From assembly GCA_019914945.1 (NCBI GenBank), contig CM034111.1:7502001-7566000 (forward strand): DNA of 64,000 nucleotides, in the 5' to 3' direction. Positions within the stretch are counted from its first letter, which is position 1; each line of letters opens with the position of its first letter. Made by a program: the position numbers and the translations under genes. The notes beneath the pieces were generated by a model that worked only from the letters and a program-made list of their open reading frames with translations, was not told the origin of the DNA and ran no database searches. The stretch comes from Typha latifolia (taxonomy: Eukaryota; Streptophyta; Magnoliopsida; Poales; Typhaceae). Below, one piece after another: positions 55,918 to 64,000 of this stretch.

Positions 55918-56940
55918 TGATACGATTCGGACTTCACCGACGTCGTCTCGAGCATGGATTCACTTTAGGAGTGTCTTTGTTTCATGTTTTAGTGTTTAAT
56001 TTTCATTAAAATAAGTTTTCTGTAAGTCGCGTTCGAACACGGGTGGAGTGAGTTCGAACGTGGTTTGTGAACGGGGTTGTGAACGTGGTGAAGAGAATGT
56101 ACTATGCGTTCGAACGCACTGTGAACGCCTGCATCGCGTTCGCAAATACCGACAGGCACGTTTGATCGCGTGTTCGAATGCCTGCATCGCATTCGCAAAT
56201 CCAGAAGAGCGAACTCGGTGCGTTCGAACGCGGTCGGGCGAGTTCGAATGCGGTCGACGAAAATTGTGTTTTTAGGGTTAATTTGAGTTGTTGGTTAGCC
56301 TATAAAAGGATGTGGTAGGCAACCAAATTGAGGATTGATTATTGAGATTGAGTTTTGCCTTGCCTCCTTCGTCTTCTTCGCTCTCGTTCTCTCAATCCCC
56401 GGCGACGCCGCTTTTAACCTCCCTCGTCCGGCTAATCACCCTAGTCCCTTAGGGGTGGCCCTCTTCTCCCCCTTCGTCCAATCTATCCCACACTTGCCCT
56501 AATCCTTCCATCAACCACAACCCTTCCACCATCACTTTTCACCGGTGCCACCACATTAACGCTGGTCCTCCACCAACCATCATTACCTAGGATCTCGTGC
56601 CTCCATCCACGAATCTAAAACAGAGCATCCTGACGTTTGTCCACTAAACGGACGATATCTCGAGATCCACAACTCCGATTCGCCTGAAACTTGATTTGTT
56701 GGAAAGCTCCTTTCTAGGGCTACAACATATCAAAATTTCACATCGATCCAATGGCGGCATATTTCGGGATCTTATTTCAAAATTCTATGCAAGATCAGTC
56801 CAGATCTGAGAATCGGAAGAGATCGATCTTTAGCTCCAAAGGAGAGATCGTATCAAGCTGGTATCAGAGCTCCATAGCCAAAGGAGAGATCGTATCAAGC
56901 TTGGTATCAGAGCTCCATAGCCAGAGGCGAGATCGTATCA
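55918..56940 (+). mobile_element. solo LTR-A with extended 3' end
   Basis: Isolated LTR-A of 1023 bp flanked by TTCTG on both sides (55913-55917 and 56941-56945). The interrupted copia protease continues correctly across it. It is about 100 bp longer than the other copies because its 3' end holds three copies of a roughly 45-bp unit, each with GATCGTATCAAGC and a TGGTATCAGAGCTCC primer-site-like motif. Palindrome cluster 56030-56250; TATAAAAGG at 56301. Confidence 0.95.
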
Positions 56941-57300
56941 TTCTGACTTGTGGTATTAGACAGTGGCTGTTCAAGACATATGTCAGGCGACAAATCCTTA
57001 TTTTCTAATCTCGCAAAACATGAAGGGGGAGTTGTGACATACGGAGATGGTAATTCATCCAAGGTAATAGGTAAAGGAAAGGTAAGTATTCCAGGTGTTC
57101 CTATTCTTGAAAATGTTCTTTATGTTAAGGGCTTGAAAGTAAATCAATAAGCATCAGTCAATTTTGTGATGAAGGTTATGAGGTAAAATTCTCCAAAAAT
57201 GATTGTACTATTCTAGATCATGATGGTAATGTTATATGTTTTGGATTTAGAACATCTGATAATTGCTATGTTGTTAGAACTTCACATAATCTGAAATGTA
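56941..57300 (+). pseudogene. copia-5 protease remnant
   Basis: Continues gag after the solo LTR: LDSGCSRHMSGDKSLFSNL (catalytic DSG), YGDGNSSKVIGKGKVSIPGV and ILENVLYVKGLK, then a stop and EVKFSKNDCTILDHDGNVI. Integrase and most of RT are deleted after about 57310. Confidence 0.88.
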
Positions 57301-58046
57301 ACAATGCAAAACATGGTAGAACTCATATGAGTACAACTACCAAACTAGGAAAAAACACTTTACGAAAAAGTGTTGATCAGACACTATATAGGAGCATGAT
57401 TGATAGTCTTTTGTACTTAATGGCTAGCAGACCTGACATTGCATTTAGTGTCGGTGTGTGTGCTAGGTTTCAGTCTGAACCTAAGGAGACTCATTTGTTT
57501 GCTATAAAACGTATCATAAAATATGTCAGTGGCACAGTTGATTTATGTATCTAATTTACTTATGACTCGGGTGCTATCATATCGAGATATACGGATTCTG
57601 ATTGGGCAGGTTCATGTGATGATAGAAAAAGTACTTCAGGTGGATGTTTTTATATTGGAAACAATCTGGTTGCTTGGCACAGTAAGAAACAAAACTCGAT
57701 ATCTTTATCTACCACGGAGGCCGAGTACATTGCAGCAGGGAGTTATTGTTTTTAGTTACTATGGATGAAACGGATGGTCAAAGATTACGGCATTGAACAA
57801 GATACTATGGTGCTTTATTGTGACAACATGAGTGCTATTAATATATCGAAGAATCCTGTTCAACACTCACGTACTAAAACTTTTGATATCCGACATCATT
57901 TTATACGCGAGTTAGTTGAAGACAAAATAATAGCACTAGAACATGTTGAGACAGAGAAACAGTTGGGTGATCTATTTACAAAATCTTTGGATTTACAGAG
58001 ATTTGAGTATCTTTGTACTTCTTTAGGCATTTGTGCTTTGGATTGA
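57301..58046 (+). pseudogene. copia-5 RT end and RNase H
   Basis: Starts in the RT tail (RTHMSTTTKLGKNTL, SVDQTLYRSMIDSLLYLMAS, RPDIAFSVGVCARFQSEPKE). Several frame changes lead to RNase H: SDWAGSCDDRKSTSGGCFYI, MKRMVKDYGIEQDTMVLYCD, NMSAINISKNPVQHSR and EKQLGDLFTKSLDLQRFEYL, up to the natural stop at 58044. The final 93 codons are open. Deletion has joined the protease to the RT tail. Confidence 0.9.
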
Positions 58047-59619
58047 TTTTCTTTTTGTTTTGGTTTGCGTGTTTTGGTTTGCATGTTTCATTTTTTACTA
58101 TTTTCCTTTCGTTTTGTTTTAGGTTTTCTTTACTCTGAAATTTTTTTTTTGTTTTTAGTTTCAGATTTGTCGAGAGTGTTTGTCATAAAAATTTTTTTTT
58201 TTTTTTGATGCACTCCTAGATTCAATAATATACTCTTGACATATAAATATAATTTTTCTCTTAATTATGAATTATTATAGTCAATTTTGTAATCGTGTAG
58301 TATATTGTATCATTTCTGAGTTATTCACTCTCTCAACTTCTATGATAATTATACTGAAATTAATGCACTCATAACGTGTGTATATTCTTGAGTGAGCATG
58401 ACATCATGAAATTCTTTTTAAATAGCTCACTATTGACATTGATTTGCACAGTTTGACCTCATGCTTAGTCATCACAAATGTGTTCATAAAAGATCAATGA
58501 AAAGGGCTACAATGACTTAGTGTGAAAGCCATCTTGTTAAGAGTCCAGTTTGACTCAGTACATTACTTGCAAATTAAATAAAAATTTTGCTATTTGTGTA
58601 TATATTCTGGCACATTGTTTGATTTGTGTTACAAGAAAAGGGCTACCTACTCATGTGTGAAAGTCATCATTGCACCTATATGGTTTATTTATAAAAAAAT
58701 ATACAGGAAAAATTCCTGTTCGGTTATAGAGAATAAGTCGAAAAGTGAAAATTTCAATACTAAGTCGGTTTGACTATTGTGTAGTATCATTGTTTAAATA
58801 GGAAAGTTTATTTAAGAAGAATACTTCATATTATCTATACTCATCTTGCATATGCATATTGTTATGATCCAAGATTAATTTAATTTTGAGTGATGCATTA
58901 GAATTGATTATAATATGCTTTTGATGATTTGGTTGATCTGTGTATGACTTATTTCATTCGATTGTCATATTCTATGTCTTGAATCTATTTTAAATTTCTA
59001 GAAGTGCATCTCCAAAAAGATTTTTTGATTTTTTTTATTATACTTTTTACTTAAAAAAAAAGGGTGTTCAAACGTAGATTTTTGAGTTCAAACGCGGTGA
59101 TTGGCGCGTTCGAATGCGCAGACTGGTGCGTTCGAACGCATTTGAGAATTCTTTAAATATTGCGTCCGAACCCAAGGGTTTTCATCTTCCATCTTCCAAA
59201 CCCTAGAAACCCATCGTTTCCTCCCTCTCAAATCTTCAAGATCTTGGTATTTTTCATCAAATTTCTCACTACAAACCCTTTTAGAGGGTAGTTCTCCTCT
59301 GGATCTTGCATCTTTCGGCCGAATTTCTGAGTTTTTCTTCACTTTTGCGAGGTATGATCATCCATCAATTTTCCTATTTTTTTATTCAATTAAGTCTTTT
59401 GATCTTGATTGATTTCGTGCGTTTTTTCAAGTTTTGATCACGTTAAAGTTACTATCTTGATGTTTCTTGTGTGATTGAACGTGATATCTTAGCGTTTTCA
59501 AGTGGATGATGGATTTCATTTAGGGCCTTCATGGTTTCTTGATTTCTTTTTGATTTCTTGTTTTTTTTTTTGTTGCTTTGGGCATGTATTGAATCTTGCA
59601 TCTTATTTCTTTCTCAAGA
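58047..59619 (+). other. copia-5 spacer between RNase H and extra ORF
   Basis: Colinear with 18901-20430. It contains poly-T runs, the palindrome cluster at 59065-59140, a TTTAAATA box, a CT-rich leader and a putative 5' UTR intron (donor GCGAG/GTATGA near 59351, acceptor CTCAAG ending at 59618). No gene. Confidence 0.6.
59065..59140 (+). promoter_or_regulatory. palindrome cluster upstream of extra ORF (copia-5)
   Basis: Third copy of the cluster, more decayed: GTGTTCAAACG, GAGTTCAAACGC, GCGTTCGAATGC and GTGCGTTCGAACGCA. All changes from the consensus are C-to-T or G-to-A at CpG sites. Followed by TTTAAATA. Confidence 0.5.
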
Positions 59620-60676
59620 ATGCCTAGGAAAGCAGCAGTTTCCAAGAAACCTAGGTTGCCTTCGTCACCATCTTCGGCCCCAAAGTTTTCTACTTCAACG
59701 GCTGCAGAATGATACAAACATAATTTTGGCACCCGTCCTATTATTTGTGAACGACCCGTGGTCATTTCCGATTTTTCATCTTTGGGGATCAAACAGATAT
59801 TTACTGAGCGAGGATGGTTATCGGTGTGTCGGATGAGCCGGACTGCTTATGTGGAAGTTGTTCGCGAATTCTTTTGTAATGCCACGCTTTAGAACGATGT
59901 ATTCGTTCTACTTGTTCGTGGGGTGTCTATATACTTGGACTCGATGTTATTCGCGCTGAACTTCGTCTTCCCGATGGTGAGTTCCGGTATCCCACGTCTG
60001 CTCCACTTCCCGATGTCGATGAATATGCTTTGCACAAAGATGCGATCAAAGAGGAACGTTGGAAGGGAAACAAGATGCCGCATGCGAAATCCGACACCGT
60101 GGGCTCGCATGCTTCACCTGTTTTGTTTGTTTGTCAACGTTACTCCCAAGACTCGACATTCCAAGATCGGTCTAGATCGTGCATTCCTTCTTCATGCAAT
60201 GTTATTTGGAGTCTCTGTTGATTTGGCTGCGGTGATCTATGATTCGATTCTCACAAACTGCACGTAAAAGAAGCACCTCGTGACGGGTTACCGTTTGGCA
60301 TCTTTATTACGAATTTGTGCACTCGAGTGGGGTGCGTGTGGATGCTTCGGAACCTTCCATTACTTCGCACAAACCGTTGGATCGGATTACTCTTAAGCGG
60401 AGTCAAGCTCATGACCAGTCGTCTCCTCTCAAACCGTTCTCTTCCGCCGCTGGTCGCTCATCGCACCCTGACAGTTCTAATGATAGCTCTGACGGTGACA
60501 CATCTCACTCTTAGGGGGAGTTACTACAGTACTCTAATCATTTCGATCAGCTTAGTACTCAAGTGCGAGATCTCCATTCGGTAGTGACTGATTTACGAGC
60601 TGAGCAAGCTCGTCAGGGGACTGTACTTGACTTTGTGTTGACGATTCTTCAGCGTCAGTTTCCTCCGAGTTCCTAG
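59620..60676 (+). pseudogene. copia-5 extra 3' ORF, frameshifted
   Basis: Third copy of the ORF, from MPRKAAVSKKPRLPSS to LTILQRQFPPSS. It has a stop at about 59709 and several small indels between 59880 and 60310, so the domain is spread over three frames (WLSVCRMSRTAYVEVVREFF; ARMLHLFCLFVNVTPKTRHS; LDRAFLLHAMLFGVSVDLAA). It is the most decayed copy, but it supplies the reading QARQGTVLDFVLTIL at the C-terminus, where copia-2 has a stop. Confidence 0.78.
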
Positions 60677-61033
60677 TCTTTGGCATTTGTGGCAAAAAGG
60701 GGGAGAGTGTCTAGGTGTCTAGGTGTGTAGGGGGGAGCATGGTAATAGGGGGAGTTTATTAGAGTCTTTATGTATTTCTAATCTTGCTTATAACTTTGCT
60801 TGGATAAATTATGAACGTTGTCTGTTTAAGTATTTTTGAACTGCTCCATTGATAACTTGTGTTTGGATTGTTTATATTCATTTCAAGTTACTTTCACTTG
60901 ATTTTGGATTGGTATATGTTTATTTGCAGGGATTGACGTGCAAAATATTCTAGACTTGTTGATTGCTCAATTTGAAGTCTTTGTAATAACTTATAACCTA
61001 GGTGTTTTGTCACAAATTGCCAAAGGGGGAGAT
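60677..61033 (+). other. copia-5 3' non-coding region and polypurine tract
   Basis: Aligned with 21481-21838. It ends with GCCAAAGGGGGAGAT immediately before the LTR. A GTGTCTAGGTGTCTAGGTGT repeat lies at about 60707. Confidence 0.8.
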
Positions 61034-61906
61034 TGTTAGGTTTTTATTTGTCGGCAAATTGTGTACAAAATATTCTAAGTATATTTTTTCATGTATATGA
61101 GCTTTACACAAGTCTAGAATATCTCAGGTTTGAAGAATTGCAAGATTATTGGAGAAAAGCTGTCGAGTTCACACCGCGTTCACAAACGCGTTCGAACGCG
61201 GGTATTGTGTTCACACAGACAGAGAGCCGCGTTCACAAACGCGTTCGAACGCGGGTATTGCGTTCACACAGACTGAGAGCTGCGTTCACAAACGCGTTCG
61301 AACGCAACCTGAAGAATTCAAATTGTCGCGTTCGAACGCACCCGGGCCGCGTTCGAACGCACCAATAAAGTTTGATAAAATTGGACTTTCGTGAGTACGG
61401 ATAAGACTTGGATTTGGCTCTATCTTGGAGATCATATATAAGGATTGTGATGCCCTATCTTGAGGGGAGTTGAAGAAGCATTATTGAAGGAGACTTCTTG
61501 AGGCTACATCGGTTCTTCAACTAACAAGGCTCCACTCATATACAAAAGTTAATCTTTCGTCTTAAGGGCTATCTAGACGAAAGATCAATCTCGAGGGTTA
61601 CTCAGATTGGACTTCAATCACGAGAAGCGGTGAATCGTGGGTTCTAGCGAGCAAGACTGAGAGGAACAAAGTCGTTTGGATCGACGGGTTGTTTTGTGAG
61701 TCAGTCTTGCAATTGCTAATATTCTAGTGATTGGTTTTGATTCGAGTTTGGATCCGTGGTTTTTTCCCGTTTGGGTTTTTCCACGTTAAAATCTTAGCAT
61801 TCATCTCTGCTTTCATTTTTAATATTTCTTCTAATTTTTACTTAAGCGAACGAGCGAGATCATTGCCTAGTGTTTAGATACATACGTGTGTCTATGGGTT
61901 TTTTCA
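61034..61906 (+). mobile_element. copia-5 3' LTR (family C)
   Basis: LTR-C of 873 bp, TGTTAGGTTTTTATTTG to GGGTTTTTTCA, with two 53-bp units (61180-61290) and TATATAAG at 61435-61442. It is followed by inverted repeat R starting ATATTTTATAAAAC. Short frames at 61033-61394 are array sequence. Confidence 0.92.
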
Positions 61907-62404
61907 ATATTTTATAAAACTTTTTGTAGTATATTATTATTGTCTAATAGTTTGTATAAAATTGAATACTAGACTTGCATATTATTTTTCTATAATAGGA
62001 TATTGACTATTTTGCGTATAATTTATGATTAATTAAATAAAAGTAGCTATTATAAAATAAGTGTTAATAATATTATTATTTTTATAATTATATTTTTATT
62101 AAATCATATATATATATATAGTTGTCTTTGGTTATTTACAAAAAAGAGATAAATTACTATTTACTTATTACTTATTATGTAATTAGCAAACTAGGATTTT
62201 TAGAAAACAAATATAAATTATGCTAATAAAATAGTAATATTATCACAATTAAAGTTATCTTATGAATCTAATCAATTTTAAACCTAATAAAATATCATAT
62301 TTTACTCAAATGGATTATAATCGGATAAACAACTAACTTTATGTTACTTAAACATTTTTAGACTCCGAACCCCCTTATTTGAGATCCCGTGGACCTTGCT
62401 AGTG
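61907..62404. repeat. repeat R fragment, inverted
   Basis: Reverse complement of 33400-33900 with few differences. It begins at the copia LTR end exactly where the other R copy stops at 33900, and ends at 62404 next to gypsy-3 gag. Confidence 0.85.
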
Positions 62405-62700
62405 TTGTGTGGTGGTTGTTGGTTCATGGCATATTCCTTTAAATTATTGTGATCCTTTTGAATTGCGTCAACTCTATGCAGTAATGTTTGAACATGCCCC
62501 TAAGTTCATCCGCCAAGCCCATATTCACACCCATGGACGTTGGCTGACAAGGTCCTGCCGTGGTCGCTCCAAAGGAATCGGCCTCACATTTAGGGTCATC
62601 GTGGATTGAGTCTTCCTTTGTCGGTGTGCTCTCCATAAGTCTCCTTGTTGATGTCATCTTCTTTGTTTCAACCATTAATGGAGGTCTGAGGTTCTCTTGC
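62405..62700 (-). pseudogene. gypsy-3 gag, N-terminal fragment
   Basis: Minus-strand gag start. It shows MTSTRRLMESTPTKEDSIHD, FGATTAGPCQPTSMGVNMGL and DELRGMFKHYCIELTQFKRI, colinear with gypsy-2 gag 8730-8950. It is truncated by repeat R at 62404. It sits just after the primer site, so the LTR to its right is a 5' LTR. Confidence 0.85.
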
Positions 62701-62713
62701 TCTGATACCAAAT
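62701..62713 (-). other. gypsy-3 primer-binding site
   Basis: The minus-strand reading ATTTGGTATCAGA (continuing GCAAGAG) lies directly after the LTR end. Initiator methionine tRNA type. Confidence 0.8.
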
Positions 62714-63470
62714 TGATGGGTTCTCGTACCAAAGATAGGCTATGCAATGATTCCTTCAAGATCTGTATGTATTAAAGGAATCAATCCGTGCAATTGTGGG
62801 AAAATATTGATCAAATATTCTCCTATAGTCAGAAAATTACGAAACAACATTTATTAGTTCCGTAACTTCCTGAAAAATATGAAAAAACATGGATGATAGT
62901 GGTGACGAGTGGATTGGCTGTTAGGGTTATGGATGGGTATGGAGATGAAGGTGGATGGTGGATGTGATTAAGGGGATATAGACGAAGGGAACAAAGTGGT
63001 TGAGATGCTAAAGAAAAGGGGTGGCTCGATAGTTGAGGGAGATTAGAAGTTACAAGAAATCTTCCCAATAGTAGAGGTGGAAGAATGGTGAAGAGGGAGG
63101 AGGGAGATTAGGGTAGATAGATGATAAAGTGGCAAGAAATCAATATTCCAATAGCATTATGAATTTGGCTACCCTCCACATATTTATAGAGGCTAGCCAA
63201 CATGTCCTAAAACAATAAGTAACCCTAATGTAGGCACAAAAGACGTTCTCTGTACATGCGAACGCAATGTAGGCATTCGAACGCGGGCATTCAAATTCGA
63301 TCGACCATATTCGAACGCACTTTTCACGTTCTCTGTATTTGTGAACTTAATGCAGGCGTTCGCAAGGGCTTTCGAACAGACCCCTCCTGCATTTGAACAC
63401 TACCTACAGGAATTTTATTTTAATGAAAATAAATAACTCATGCAATAAAAAATGATCCTAACTAAGTGTA
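62714..63470 (-). mobile_element. gypsy-3 5' LTR (family B)
   Basis: LTR-B of 757 bp on the minus strand. It has lost its first three bases (TGA) where it abuts gypsy protease sequence at 63471. Four or more GTTCGAACGC-type palindromes lie at 63260-63400. A CT-rich leader spans 62950-63120. Confidence 0.87.
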
Positions 63471-64000
63471 TTAGGCAGCCCCACCATCGACTGCATCGTT
63501 GGAATCGGTGGAGATCAAACGTCATCAATCTGCACATCTTTGTTTTCTTGCTTAAATTTCATCTACATACTCCGGAAATCAAAAATGACAGGTCCCAAGC
63601 TTTGTAACCATTGTGTGCCTAGAACAATGTTCGCTCCTTGTAGCGCCAATGGATATAAGTCCACAATTATGTCGTGTCCTTGCACTCGAATACCGACCCG
63701 ACGACATAAGCTCTCTGCCTTAAGCTTCATGCCATCTCCAATAGCAACGTCAAACCCCGTGGTTGGTTCAACATCCAAGCCCAATATCCTCACTAACCTC
63801 TCATCTAGAAAAATGTGAGTACTCCCGAAATCGATGAGGTTGTGCACAAAATTCTTTCTAACGAGTCCGTCTACCCGTAACATCCTCAACGCGAAATTAC
63901 CCGAATATGCATCCATCAATATTTCAGCTTGGATATCATCCTTTGTGCCCTCCTCAACGGCCTCCTCATGGACCTCCTCTGAACACTCTCCATCATCAAC
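63471..64000 (-). pseudogene. gypsy protease and gag linker, minus strand, cut by window edge
   Basis: Protease of another LTR-B element: NLIDFGSTHIFLDERLVRIL (catalytic DSG changed to DFG), GLDVEPTTGFDVAIGDGMKL, RVGIRVQGHDIIVDLYPLAL and VLGTQWLQSLGPVIF. Upstream, at 63900-64000, is the Glu-rich linker (EEVHEEAVEEG). It joins LTR-B directly at 63470, so the rest of pol has been lost. Confidence 0.87.

Overview
This window looks like a stretch of flowering-plant nuclear chromosome. It is AT-rich, with about 80 percent made of degraded, nested LTR retrotransposons plus one host gene. The host gene, at 51599-52415, is a three-exon WUSCHEL-related homeobox gene that most resembles WOX4. No bacterial, organellar, CRISPR, rRNA or tRNA features were seen. 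The species cannot be named from the sequence.

I use working names for the repeats. LTR-A and LTR-B are two related Ty3/gypsy LTR families (chromodomain-type internal regions). LTR-C belongs to a Ty1/copia family that looks like the Sirevirus (SIRE/Maximus) lineage: gag has a coiled coil and two zinc knuckles, and an extra ORF follows pol. R is an unclassified, non-coding AT-rich repeat of about 2.4 kb.

Layout: 1-5365 gypsy-1, with an LTR-A copy in its gag; 5366-7996 two tandem R units; 7997-31764 gypsy-2, a single LTR-B element swollen to 24 kb by copia-1, copia-2 and copia-3 insertions and then partly inverted; 31765-33900 the rest of R; 33901-38660 copia-4, with a solo LTR-A inside, sharing its LTR with another copia fragment; 38661-40955 duplicated R; 40956-43191 a deleted gypsy with its LTR-A; 43192-44634 R and LTR-B pieces; 44635-54507 a mostly non-LTR island holding a long-inverted-repeat element (split by a solo LTR-C), a minisatellite and the WOX gene; 54508-64000 LTR-B, copia-5 (with another solo LTR-A), R and gypsy-3 fragments.

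The history can be read from target-site duplications (TSDs): ATATC flanks gypsy-2; CACAT and TTCTC flank copia-1 and copia-2 but now lie in opposite orientations, which reveals an inversion with breakpoints near 18290 and 27655; TACCC and TTCTG flank two solo LTR-A copies; TTATA flanks a solo LTR-C. All pol genes are broken by stops, frameshifts or deletions, so no autonomous element is present. The most unusual signals are (i) clusters of a CpG-rich palindrome, GCGTTCGAACGC, in the U3 regions of all three unrelated LTR families and again in front of the extra copia ORF, and (ii) that extra ORF itself, kept in three copies with what looks like its own promoter and 5' UTR intron.
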